DNA from: Pseudooceanicola antarcticus
GTDB taxonomy: Bacteria; Pseudomonadota; Alphaproteobacteria; Rhodobacterales; Rhodobacteraceae
Length of the DNA stretch: 64,000 nt
Direction: 5' to 3'
Assembly: GCF_900215355.1 (NCBI RefSeq)
Contig: NZ_OBEA01000002.1
Location: forward strand, 62,001-126,000
Of the stretch, positions 27,383 through 35,486 are shown in pieces. Below the pieces are notes generated by a model. That model did not search any database. It was not told the DNA's origin and worked only from the letters and a program-made list of their open reading frames with translations. Position numbers and translations under genes: made by a program. The number at the start of each line of letters is the position of its first letter. Position 1 is the stretch's first letter.

Positions 27383-28102
27383 TCAGCGCTTGCGGAAGGT
27401 CAGGTAGTGGGGCGTGCGGTCTTCGCGCAGCGCCTTCTGCTCGTAGCGGGTCGAGATCCAGTCATCCCAGCTCTGGCGCCAGTCCTCGGGGCCTTCCGCC
27501 AGCCATTCAAACCCGGCCTTGGGCACTTCCTGCAGGGTCTGGCGGACGTAGTCGGGGATATCCGTGGCCACGCGGAAGATCGCGCCGGGCTTCAGCACGC
27601 GGTTCAGCGGCTCCAGGTGTTCCGGCGTGACGAAGCGGCGGCGGTGGTGGCGCTTCTTCGGCCAGGGGTCGGGATAGAGCAGGAAGGCGCGGCTGATCGA
27701 GGCCTCGGGCAGCACGTCGAAGAGGTCGCGCGCATCGCCGGGATGCACGGCCAGGTTCTCGACCCCCGCCTCGCGGATCTTGCCCAGGAGCATCGCCACG
27801 CCGTTGATATAGGGTTCGGCGCCGAAGATGCCGACATCGGGATTGCGGGCGGCCTGGTGGACCAGGTGCTCGCCGCCGCCGAAGCCGATCTCCAGCCAGA
27901 CATCCTTGCCGCCGAAGAGCGCCTCGAGATCCAGCAGGGAGCGCTCGGGGTTTTCCTCCCAGGTCACGGCACCGGGCGAGAGCTTGGCAAGGTCCTCTTC
28001 CAGGTAGGCTTCCTGGTTGGGGCGCAGGCTCTTGCCCTTGAAGCGGCCATAGAAGTTGCGCCAGGGCGCGCCGGAGGGGTGTTTGTCGGGGTTCTGGGTC
28101 AT
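27383..28102 (-). CDS. trmB: tRNA (guanine-N7-)-methyltransferase
   Basis: SAM-dependent enzyme of 239 residues that methylates G46 of tRNA. Motif I is WLEIGFGGGEHLVHQA, the Asp-Pro-Trp-Pro-Lys-Lys motif is YPDPWPKKRHHRRRF, and the C-terminal RYEQKALREDRTPHYL is typical of TrmB. The start is the ATG before TQNPDKHPSG; 12 in-frame codons upstream were left out because they have no TrmB similarity. Located downstream of metK, which makes its cofactor, though a terminator and a gene remnant lie between. Confidence 0.94.
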   Translation of the reverse strand: MTQNPDKHPSGAPWRNFYGRFKGKSLRPNQEAYLEEDLAKLSPGAVTWEENPERSLLDLEALFGGKDVWLEIGFGGGEHLVHQAARNPDVGIFGAEPYINGVAMLLGKIREAGVENLAVHPGDARDLFDVLPEASISRAFLLYPDPWPKKRHHRRRFVTPEHLEPLNRVLKPGAIFRVATDIPDYVRQTLQEVPKAGFEWLAEGPEDWRQSWDDWISTRYEQKALREDRTPHYLTFRKR

Positions 28103-28112
28103 GGCCGCTCTG

Positions 28113-28385
28113 TTAGCCGCAGCCGGGGCGCAGATCAATGGCCGGGACAGCCTGCCAGGAAGTGACGTACCGCGCGGGGCTTCGCAAGGGATGCGGCGGT
28201 TTGCAGTCCGGCCAGTGCTCCGGCAGCCGCGCCATGCCGGGTGCGCGGCGGGGCGTATAGCGAAGCGGGCGGTGCGCGCTGCCGAGGAACGGGGCGCAGC
28301 CGGGGCAGCAACACTGGTCGCAATGGGTGACCGGCAGGGAGAGGGCCAGCGTCGGCTCGCCTGAGCCTGGCCCGCCGATGATCAT
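28113..28385 (-). pseudogene. Decayed P-loop NTPase (topology-modulation/FlaR-like) remnant
   Basis: A 90-codon frame starting MIIGGPGSGEPTLALSLPVT, preceded in frame by LQRI. This closely follows the start of small P-loop ATPases, which read QRIMIIGGPGSGKSTLA, but the Walker A Lys-Ser is Glu-Pro, and about eight codons that normally follow appear missing before LPVTHCDQ. After that the sequence turns into Cys/Pro/Arg-rich text without the rest of the domain. It lies between the metK terminator and trmB. I read it as a degraded copy; expression as a small protein is not excluded. Confidence 0.45.
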
Positions 28386-28411
28386 GATCCGTTGCAGGGC
28401 AGCCTCAAAGC

Positions 28412-28448
28412 AAAACGCCCGGCCCGCAGAGAGCGGGGCCGGGCGTTT
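28412..28448 (-). terminator. Terminator of metK
   Basis: On the minus strand, a long stem (AAACGCCCGGCCC with GGGCCGGGCGTTT, one bulged base) has loop CTCT and ends in a four-T run. It starts 19 bases after the metK stop. Confidence 0.85.
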
Positions 28449-28466
28449 CAGATCAGGCGTATCGCC

Positions 28467-29648
28467 TCAGATCGCGGCTTTCAGCGCCTCGACCAGGTCG
28501 GTGTTCTCCCAGGAGAAGCCGCCGTCTTCATCGGGCGCGCGGCCGAAGTGGCCGTAGGCCGCGGTGCGCTGGTAGATCGGCTTGTTCAGCGCGAGGTGCG
28601 AACGGATGCCGCGCGGGGTAAGGTCCATGACCTTGGCCACGGCCGCCTCGATCTCGGCCTCGTCGACCTTGCCGGTGCCGTAGGTGTCGGCATAGATCGA
28701 CAGCGGCTTCGAGATGCCGATGGCATAGGAGAGCTGGATCGAGCATTTGCCCGCCAGACCCGCCGCCACGACGTTCTTGGCCAGGTAGCGCGCCGCATAG
28801 GCCGCCGAGCGGTCCACCTTGGTCGGATCCTTGCCCGAGAAGGCGCCGCCGCCGTGCGGGGCTGCGCCGCCGTAGGTGTCGACGATGATCTTGCGGCCCG
28901 TAAGGCCCGCGTCGCCGTCAGGGCCGCCGATGACGAACTTGCCGGTGGGGTTCACCCACCACTCGGTCTTGTCGGTCAGCCAGCCCTCGGGCAGGACCTC
29001 GCGGATGTAGGGCTCGACGATCTCGCGGATATGGGCCGAGGTCTGGCCTTCGTCCGCGTGCTGGGTCGAGAGCACCAGCTGAGTGACTTCGACCGGCAGG
29101 CCGTTCTCGTAGCGCAGCGAGAGCTGGGACTTGGCATCGGGGCGCAGGGTCGGCTCGGTGCCGTCCTTGCGCACTTCGGCCAGCCGCTTGAGGATCTTGT
29201 GAGCGTAGAGGATCGGCGCCGGCATCAGCTCGGGCGTTTCGTCGGTGGCGTAGCCGAACATGATGCCTTGGTCGCCTGCGCCTTCGTCCTTCTCGTTCGA
29301 GGCGTCGACGCCCTGGGCGATATGGGCCGATTGCTCGTGCAGCAGGTTGGTCACTTCCACGGTCTCGTGGTGGAACTTGTCCTGCTCGTAGCCGATGTCC
29401 TTGATGCAGGCGCGGGCGATGTCCTCGATCGAGGCCATGTAGTCCTGCAGCTTGTCCTGGTCGGCCAGGCCGACCTCGCCGCCGATGACGACGCGATTGG
29501 TGGTGGCGAAGGTTTCGCAGGCGACGCGCGCCTCGGGCTCCTCCGCGATGAGCGCGTCCAGAACAGCATCGGAAATGCGGTCGCAGACCTTGTCGGGGTG
29601 ACCCTCTGAAACGGATTCAGAGGTGAAGATGTAGTTCTGGCGAGTCAT
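28467..29648 (-). CDS. metK: S-adenosylmethionine synthetase
   Basis: Cytoplasmic enzyme making SAM from methionine and ATP; 393 residues. Motifs: [20 protein letters not shown] at the N-terminus, [12 protein letters not shown], the catalytic loop [13 protein letters not shown], and the P-loop-like [18 protein letters not shown]. The start ATG stands 6 bases after the conserved end of a SAM/SAH riboswitch, so its translation should fall when SAM or SAH is high. Confidence 0.97.
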   Translation of the reverse strand: MTRQNYIFTSESVSEGHPDKVCDRISDAVLDALIAEEPEARVACETFATTNRVVIGGEVGLADQDKLQDYMASIEDIARACIKDIGYEQDKFHHETVEVTNLLHEQSAHIAQGVDASNEKDEGAGDQGIMFGYATDETPELMPAPILYAHKILKRLAEVRKDGTEPTLRPDAKSQLSLRYENGLPVEVTQLVLSTQHADEGQTSAHIREIVEPYIREVLPEGWLTDKTEWWVNPTGKFVIGGPDGDAGLTGRKIIVDTYGGAAPHGGGAFSGKDPTKVDRSAAYAARYLAKNVVAAGLAGKCSIQLSYAIGISKPLSIYADTYGTGKVDEAEIEAAVAKVMDLTPRGIRSHLALNKPIYQRTAAYGHFGRAPDEDGGFSWENTDLVEALKAAI

Positions 29649-29652
29649 GAGA

Positions 29653-29699
29653 ATTGCTCCGATAATTTCAGACCTGCCCCGTCAGGAAGCCGTTGGGGC
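29653..29699 (-). promoter_or_regulatory. SAM/SAH riboswitch upstream of metK
   Basis: On the minus strand the leader has GCCCCAACGGCTTCCTGACG, closed by GGGGC to form the P1 hairpin, then a short A/T-rich linker ending in ATTATCGGAGCAAT. The ACGGCTTCCTG loop and the GGAGCA segment match my memory of the SAM/SAH class (RF01727) found before metK in Rhodobacterales. In that class the loop pairs with GGAGCA, which is also the ribosome-binding site, so ligand binding blocks translation. Confidence 0.88.
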
Positions 29700-29746
29700 G
29701 GCGTGTAATCTTGGTTAAGACGCTCGGCGGTCAGGGTCAATTCCCT

Positions 29747-31300
29747 TTATTGCAAAGGGCCTAATCTACGGTGAACAAGCCGAGGCAGGGCGGCAAAGAG
29801 CAGCAAAAGGGCCCCGAGAAGCGCCGGGATGTCGCCGAAACGGCTGTAGGGCGTCGGCGCGGAGGGCGGAGGCAGGGCCACGTCGAGGTAGCCCGCCTGG
29901 CCCAGGGGCAGGCTGTCGAGCAGCTCGCCATCGGCCGAAATCAGCGCCGAGACACCGGTGTTGGCGACGCGCACCATGGGCAATCCGCTCTCGACGGCGC
30001 GCAGCCGGGCCTGGGCCAGGTGCTGGTAGGGACCCGCCAATTGCCCGAACCAGGCATCATTGGTGATCTGCAGCAGCAGCTCTGGGCGGGCGGGCGCGGC
30101 GCGGATATCGCGCGGGAAGATCGCCTCGTAGCAGATCAGCGGCAGGGCCATGCCGATGCCCGGCAGATCCAGCAGGCGGGCGCCGGGGCCGGGGCGGTAG
30201 CCGTAGCCCTGCTGCGAGGCCAGCGCCGAGATCCCCAGTTTCGCCAGCTGATCGCCGAGGGGGACATATTCGCCGAAGGGCACCAGGTGGTGCTTGTCAT
30301 AGGTCTGGGCCAAGGTGCCCTCTGCGTCGAGCAGGGCGAGGCTGTTGTAGTAGCTGCCCGCCTCGCGGCGCTGGATGCCGACAACCAGCGGGCTGCCTGC
30401 GGCGGCACGGGCCAGGATGTCGGTCAGGGACTTGCCCTCGTTCAGCAGGTAGGGGACCGAGGTCTCGGGCCAGATCACCAGGTCGGGGCGGCGCCCGTCC
30501 GGGCGCTCGGCGGCGGTGTAGTCCAGCAGGCGGCGAAAGAAGATGGGTACGAACTCGGGCGCCCATTTCAGCCGTTGCGCGGCATTGGGCTGTACCAGGC
30601 GCAGCAGCGGTGCCTCGGGGGCCGCGGGCAGTGCGCGGGGCGGCAGCATCAGCGCCAGAGCCAGCGGGGCGGCCAGGAGCAGCGCGGCCAAGGCGCCGGG
30701 CAGCAGCGCCCGGCCAGCCGAGGGGCGCGCCAGGGCGAGCCCCAGCAGGGCGGCGGGCAGCAGCAGCAGCAGGGTCAGCCCATGGGCGCCGATGTAGCTT
30801 GCCAGGGCCAGTTGCGGCGCGCCGATCAGCGCATGGCCGATCTCGGCCCAGGGGAAGCCGGTGAAGATCCAGCCGCGCAGCGCCTCGGCCAGAGTCAGGG
30901 CCCCGCAGAGCACCAGCACGGCGGCCAGCCCCCTTGGCGCCAGCGCCTTGGCCAGCCAGAGCGCCCCGCCCCAGAAGAGCGCCAGCCCGCCTGCCATGAA
31001 GACCAGCGCGAAGGGAGCCATCCAGCCATCGCGGGCCAGATCGACCAAGAAGGGCTCGACGATCCAGAAGAGCGCCCCGGCGAAATAGCCGGTGCCGAAA
31101 AGCCATCCCATGCGCGCTGCGCGGCGCGGGGAGGGGGCTGCGAGGTGGGCGTGAAAGAGCAGCGCGTAGCCGAGAATCGCAACGGGCCAGAGCGCCAGTG
31201 GCGCCTGGCCCGAGGCCGTGACAAGACCCGCCAGGGCGGGCCGCAGGACGGGCCAGAGACGTTGTAGCCTCGACATCGACATCGGCGTGTCCGGGCTCAC
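29747..31300 (-). CDS. lnt: Apolipoprotein N-acyltransferase
   Basis: Inner-membrane enzyme adding the third acyl chain to lipoproteins. It has 517 residues: about seven N-terminal membrane helices, then a periplasmic nitrilase domain with the Glu in VIWPETSVPYLL, the Lys in TYDKHHLVPFGEYVP and the Cys in LPLICYEAIFP. The start used is GTG 31300, which overlaps the corC stop (GTGA); ATG codons at 31282 and 31276 are alternatives. The window encodes several lipoproteins that would be its substrates. Confidence 0.92.
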   Translation of the reverse strand: MSPDTPMSMSRLQRLWPVLRPALAGLVTASGQAPLALWPVAILGYALLFHAHLAAPSPRRAARMGWLFGTGYFAGALFWIVEPFLVDLARDGWMAPFALVFMAGGLALFWGGALWLAKALAPRGLAAVLVLCGALTLAEALRGWIFTGFPWAEIGHALIGAPQLALASYIGAHGLTLLLLLPAALLGLALARPSAGRALLPGALAALLLAAPLALALMLPPRALPAAPEAPLLRLVQPNAAQRLKWAPEFVPIFFRRLLDYTAAERPDGRRPDLVIWPETSVPYLLNEGKSLTDILARAAAGSPLVVGIQRREAGSYYNSLALLDAEGTLAQTYDKHHLVPFGEYVPLGDQLAKLGISALASQQGYGYRPGPGARLLDLPGIGMALPLICYEAIFPRDIRAAPARPELLLQITNDAWFGQLAGPYQHLAQARLRAVESGLPMVRVANTGVSALISADGELLDSLPLGQAGYLDVALPPPSAPTPYSRFGDIPALLGALLLLFAALPRLVHRRLGPLQ

Positions 31301-32367
31301 TCCGCCGCGTGGGCGCCGAGCCGCACCCGCAACCGCTTGATGCGGCGGGGATCGGCGTCGACCACTTCAAACTCGTGCCCGTCGGGATGCACGACGACCT
31401 CGCCGCGAGCGGGCACGCGACCGGCCAGCATGAAGACCAGCCCGCCGAGGGTGTCGATCTCTTCCTCGTCCACCGAATCGTCTTCCGTCAGGTTGACCGA
31501 GGTCGCCTCTTCAAAGTCCTCGAGCGGCGCCTTGGCCAGCGCGAGATAAGAGCCCGAGGCCTCGCGGGTCCAGAGCGCGTCCTCGTCGACGTCGTGTTCA
31601 TCCTCGATCTCGCCGATGACTTGTTCGATCAGGTCCTCGATGGTCACCAGGCCATCCACGCCGCCGTATTCGTCGATCACCAGCGCCATGTGGCGCCGCT
31701 CGCTCTGCATCTTCTGCAGCAGCACTCCGATGGGCATCGAGGGCGGCACGAAGAGCAGCGGGCGCAGCAATTGGCTGAGATCGAAATCGCCATGTCCGTT
31801 CCAGCCGTGCTTCAGGGCGAAGTCCTTGAGGTGGACGAGGCCCTTGGGGCTGTCCAGCGTCTCGTCATAGACGGGCAGGCGAGTCATGCCGGTGTCACGG
31901 AAGACATCCACCAGGTCATCCTGGGTGATGGTCATCGGCACCGAGACGATCTCGACCTTGGGGATGGCGACATCCTCGACCCGCATGTTGCGCAGGTTCA
32001 GCAGCGAATGGCGGCGGCCGTTCTGCTGCGGGTTCTGCGGGGTGCCGGCGGTGGTCCCGGAGCGGGTGTCGCCCCGGCGCTGGCCCAGCAGGCGGCCGAA
32101 GAACCCCGGACGTGACCCCGTAACGGGCGCGGCCGTGGTCGCCGGCTGCGCCATGGTGGCGGCCGGTACGTTGGCGGTCTTGCCGTTCATGGGGGTCCCG
32201 TGGGCCGAAGTCATGCCGGTCGACATCTGGCCCGCAACGGGGCCCGATATGGGGGTGGTTCTGCCCGTGTTGTCGACCATGCGAGCCGCATTGTGCGGAG
32301 CGGGGTCGGGGGTCTGGGGACGCGCGCGCTGCGCTGCGTTAGAAGACCCGTCTATACTGTCGCCCAT
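31297..32367 (-). CDS. corC: CorC/HlyC-type CBS-domain protein
   Basis: Protein of 356 residues with a CBS pair at about residues 140-260 (VSVPMTITQDDLVDVFRDTG; MALVIDEYGGVDGLVTIEDL) and a C-terminal CorC/HlyC FAD-binding-like domain. There is no DUF21 membrane part, so it is the soluble type linked to magnesium/cobalt efflux or ribosome-associated functions. Start ATG with GGAAAGGA upstream. The first 120 residues are an odd Thr/Gly/Pro/Gln-rich low-complexity extension, longer than in typical CorC proteins. Lies between ybeY and lnt, as usual in alphaproteobacteria. Confidence 0.88.
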   Translation of the reverse strand: MGDSIDGSSNAAQRARPQTPDPAPHNAARMVDNTGRTTPISGPVAGQMSTGMTSAHGTPMNGKTANVPAATMAQPATTAAPVTGSRPGFFGRLLGQRRGDTRSGTTAGTPQNPQQNGRRHSLLNLRNMRVEDVAIPKVEIVSVPMTITQDDLVDVFRDTGMTRLPVYDETLDSPKGLVHLKDFALKHGWNGHGDFDLSQLLRPLLFVPPSMPIGVLLQKMQSERRHMALVIDEYGGVDGLVTIEDLIEQVIGEIEDEHDVDEDALWTREASGSYLALAKAPLEDFEEATSVNLTEDDSVDEEEIDTLGGLVFMLAGRVPARGEVVVHPDGHEFEVVDADPRRIKRLRVRLGAHAAE

Positions 32368-32419
32368 CGTTCCTTTCCAGATACCGGCCGCAACGGTGCG
32401 GCCTCGCGCTATATGGGTA

Positions 32420-32941
32420 TTAATATGGGTCAGCGATACCCATCTTGCCAAGTATTTCCGTCTCGAGCCCTTCCATCAGCTCCGCGTCGCCGTCCCGGAC
32501 GTGGTCATAACCCAGAAGATGAAGGATTCCGTGAACCAGCAAATGGGTCACATGGTCGGAAAAGGACAGCCCGCCGGCTGTGGCTTCGCGGGCACAGGTG
32601 TCCCATGAAATGGCGATATCTCCCAGCTCGGCGGGGCCGAAGAGCGCCTCTTCGGGATCGACCTGGGGCAGCTCGGGCGTGGCGCCCTCGTCTTCCGGGG
32701 CCAGCTCTTCGGCAGGCCAGGAGAGCACGTTGGTCGGCGTGGGCTTGCCGCGGAACTCGGTGTTCAGCGTGGCGATGCGGGCATCGTCGCAGCCCATGAC
32801 GCAGATCTCGAAGGCGGCGGGGTCAAGCCCCAGCCGGTCGCAGACCGCCAGCGCGGCGCGCGCGGCATGCTCGGGCAGCGCGGCGTCTTCCCAGCGGGGA
32901 TCTTCGATCACGCAATCGACGATATCGGGGGTCTCGGTCAT
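32420..32941 (-). CDS. ybeY: Endoribonuclease YbeY
   Basis: Zinc-dependent RNase for 16S rRNA 3'-end maturation and ribosome quality control; 173 residues. The metal motif HxxxHxxGYDH is present as HGILHLLGYDH, with the upstream NTEFRGKPTPTNVLSWP and GDIAIS strands conserved. An acidic insertion (about residues 80-100, EELAPEDEGATPEL) is larger than in E. coli YbeY. The start ATG is taken six codons inside the longest frame, at MTETPD. Confidence 0.92.
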   Translation of the reverse strand: MTETPDIVDCVIEDPRWEDAALPEHAARAALAVCDRLGLDPAAFEICVMGCDDARIATLNTEFRGKPTPTNVLSWPAEELAPEDEGATPELPQVDPEEALFGPAELGDIAISWDTCAREATAGGLSFSDHVTHLLVHGILHLLGYDHVRDGDAELMEGLETEILGKMGIADPY

Positions 32942-33019
32942 GGCAGGCCCATACAGCAACAGCCCGGAGCCGCCAATCCTTGATCGCGGGCTGCCCCGGC
33001 GGGGACAGCCCGAAAGCCG

Positions 33020-34042
33020 TCAGCTTTCCTCGTCGGCCTCGTAGGCCTCGATGATCTTGGCCACCAGGTGGTGGCGTACCACGTCCTTGGCGGTGAAGTA
33101 GTTGAAGCTGATGTCGGGGATCGCCGAGAGCAGGCGCTCGGCATCCCTCAGCCCCGACTGCACGCCGCGCGGCAGGTCGACCTGGCTGCGGTCGCCGGTG
33201 ATCACCATGCGAGAGCCCTCGCCGAGGCGGGTCAGGAACATCTTCATCTGCATGGTGGTGGCGTTCTGGGCCTCGTCGAGCACCACGAAGGCATTGGCCA
33301 GGGTCCGGCCGCGCATGAAGGCCAGCGGCGCGATCTCGATCTTCTTGGCCTCGCGCAGCTTGCCCACGTCCTTGGCGCCGAGGAAGTCGTTCAGCGCGTC
33401 ATAGAGCGGCTGCATGTAGGGATCGACCTTCTCTTCCTGGGTGCCGGGCAGGAAGCCCAGGCGCTCGCCCGCCTCGACGGCGGGGCGGGTCAGGATGATC
33501 TTGTCGACATTGCCCTCGATGAAATGGTTCACCGCCACGGCGACGGCGAGATAGGTCTTGCCGGTGCCCGCCGGGCCGATACCGAAGCTCAGCTCGTGCT
33601 TGAACAGGTTGCGGACGTAGTCCTTCTGCGCCTCGGTGCGCGGCTCGACCATCTTGCGGCGGGTCTTGATCTCGACATCGCCACCCCGGAACATTTCCAG
33701 CTGGTCGCCGTCCGGCGTCGCGGTCGAGGGGTTCTCGGCACCCGGTTCGCGCATGCGGATTTCGCGGTCGATATCGGCGGGCCCGACCTCGCGGTCCGCT
33801 TCGAGCCGGGCATAGAGCGCGCGCAGCACGTCGACGGTTTCCTGGGCAGCGACTGCCTCGCCATGGGCGACCAGGTGATTGCCGCGGCGCAGGATCTGTA
33901 TGCCCAGTTGCTGTTCCAGGTAGGCCAGGTTCCGGTCGTACTCGCCGCAGAGCTCGATCAGGAGGCGGTTATCGGGGAATTCGACGGCAACTTCGGCAAG
34001 GGGGGTGTCGTCCGTGCCGGGGGTCAGCAGGCTGGTGGCCAA
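33020..34042 (-). CDS. phoH: PhoH-family P-loop ATPase
   Basis: Cytoplasmic ATPase of the PhoH/YbeZ family, which partners YbeY in RNA metabolism. Walker A is GPAGTGKTYLAV and Walker B is VVLDEAQNATT; an N-terminal KH-like region precedes them. The start was set at TTG 34042, because AAGGAG lies exactly 6 bases upstream; a GTG at 34078 would add 12 residues but has no ribosome site. That gives 340 residues. It precedes ybeY by 78 bases. Confidence 0.9.
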   Translation of the reverse strand: MATSLLTPGTDDTPLAEVAVEFPDNRLLIELCGEYDRNLAYLEQQLGIQILRRGNHLVAHGEAVAAQETVDVLRALYARLEADREVGPADIDREIRMREPGAENPSTATPDGDQLEMFRGGDVEIKTRRKMVEPRTEAQKDYVRNLFKHELSFGIGPAGTGKTYLAVAVAVNHFIEGNVDKIILTRPAVEAGERLGFLPGTQEEKVDPYMQPLYDALNDFLGAKDVGKLREAKKIEIAPLAFMRGRTLANAFVVLDEAQNATTMQMKMFLTRLGEGSRMVITGDRSQVDLPRGVQSGLRDAERLLSAIPDISFNYFTAKDVVRHHLVAKIIEAYEADEES

Positions 34043-34264
34043 AGAGCGCTCCTTCAGATCTTGGCCGGTGCGTGGCACCGGCGAGCCATGGTCTCAGCGT
34101 GGCAGGGGCCGGGGCGGGGGGCAAGCACCGATTGCGCGAAGGCCGACCATGGGACGGAAAATGCCGCAAGCGAAGGCTTGCGGCATCTGGGTGGTTACTC
34201 TGCGGCAGGGCGCTCGCCCCCTCGTCTCGGGGCGATCTCCGGGGAGCTGCCCCAGCTCCGGGTC

Positions 34265-34588
34265 TCAGGTTCCGGGCGCCTGGGTCGGGTCGGGAACCGG
34301 CGAGCCGCGCTTGAAGCCGCCGGTGGCGGTGTTGGGCGGCGCGGTGCCCGAGCAGACCGGCTTGCCGTATTTGTCCAGCCGCTGCGACAGGTAGCCTTCC
34401 AGGCCATCGTCGATGATCCAGTGGTCACAGCCGTTGGGGTCGACCCAGATGCCGGCCTTCATGGTCGACAGGTGGTGCGAGTTGAAGCCCCGGTCGATGC
34501 TCTTGTCACCGGGCACGTTGGACGGGTGTCCGCAGGCGGCCAGAGAGGCCAGCAGCAAGATACCCGAGGCAGCTTTCATGAGTTGCAT
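34265..34588 (-). CDS. Small lipoprotein with WVDPxGCxHW domain
   Basis: Lipoprotein of 107 residues: signal peptide MKAASGILLLASLAAC with lipobox LAAC, then a short domain (IWVDPNGCDHWIIDDGLEGY ... GKPVC). The same motif occurs in the neighbouring OmpA-like protein, so the two probably share a binding partner or cell-wall ligand. The start is ATG 34588, four codons before the signal-like MKAA; ATG 34579 is possible. Function unknown; outer-membrane or inner-leaflet anchoring is predicted from the lipobox. Confidence 0.75.
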   Translation of the reverse strand: MQLMKAASGILLLASLAACGHPSNVPGDKSIDRGFNSHHLSTMKAGIWVDPNGCDHWIIDDGLEGYLSQRLDKYGKPVCSGTAPPNTATGGFKRGSPVPDPTQAPGT

Positions 34589-34601
34589 GTCGCGGGTCCC
34601 C

Positions 34602-35183
34602 TCAGCGGATGCAGATGATTTCGACGCGCCGGTTGGCAGCCATGCCGGCGACGGTGGTATTGGGCTCTGCGGGCATGCGCTCGCCATAGCCGCGCACATC
34701 GGCGATCCGCGCGCCGACGGAATTGGCCACCTTGGCCACCGAGTTGGCGCGGTTGTACGAGAGCCGCATGTTGTAGGCATCCGAGGCCCGGCTGTCGGTA
34801 TGGCCGACGATGATGTAGGAGGTGGCATTCGCCTGGCGGAAGAAATCGGCCAGACGCTGCTTGTTCGCCGCGCTGATGGCGTAGCTGTCGGTGGCGAAGA
34901 ACTGGTCGCTCGGCATGACGCCGCAGACGTTGCCTCGTCGGCAGACCGGGATGCCCTCGCGGGTGACGTGGGGCGTCATGTAGCCCTCGGCGCCGTCATC
35001 CATCACCCAGTGCTCGCAGCCATCCGGATCGACCCAGATCGTCGGCACATAGGGTTCGTTCCAGCCCTTGCCCTGGGCCCGTGCCGTGCCTGGCACGATT
35101 GCCAGCATAAGCATCATGGCGCAGGCCATGGCCACGACAGCCAAGGGCCGGAACCGCGTTTTCTCCGCAGTTTCAACTACCAC
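34602..35183 (-). CDS. OmpA-like peptidoglycan-associated protein
   Basis: Exported protein of 193 residues with a signal segment (LAVVAMACAMMLMLAIVPGTARAQ), the WVDPDGCEHWVMDDGAEGY domain at about residues 45-90, and a C-terminal OmpA peptidoglycan-binding domain (YIIVGHTDSRASDAYNMRLS, RGYGERMPAEPN, NRRVEIICIR). The start is GTG 35183, chosen because AAAGGAA lies 6 bases upstream; no ATG is suitable. It sits 13 bases before the lipoprotein gene. Likely a periplasmic wall-anchored structural protein. Confidence 0.85.
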   Translation of the reverse strand: MVVETAEKTRFRPLAVVAMACAMMLMLAIVPGTARAQGKGWNEPYVPTIWVDPDGCEHWVMDDGAEGYMTPHVTREGIPVCRRGNVCGVMPSDQFFATDSYAISAANKQRLADFFRQANATSYIIVGHTDSRASDAYNMRLSYNRANSVAKVANSVGARIADVRGYGERMPAEPNTTVAGMAANRRVEIICIR

Positions 35184-35486
35184 AACCAATTCCTTTCTGT
35201 CCCCGCGGGCTTTGGGGCGGCTGCTGTCCCGGCATCCGTCCAAGTCCGGCAATCATATGCGCTTTCACCATGACGCAGCGAAAAGCGCTTGTGAAGAGCG
35301 ATCGCCCCGGCCGCGACCCAAATATGGTTTTGCGGCCACGCGGCTGAACTAGCTGTGGGGAGAGTGCCGAAGGATTGCGCCGCAGGGGCGCGGCAGGTCC
35401 GGCGGCGAGGGGCAGCGCAGACTGGCGAGGTAGCGGGGGCTTGCCGGGGGCAGGCTTCGGGGGCGGGTGGCCCCCGGCGCGGGCGC
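35184..35486. other. Gene-free stretch between OmpA-like gene and miaB
   Basis: About 300 bases. The part nearest the OmpA-like gene is mixed in composition and should hold its promoter. The miaB-proximal half is very G-rich on the plus strand, with loose GC hairpins that could end the miaB transcript. No ORF, RNA gene or repeat was recognised. Confidence 0.4.
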
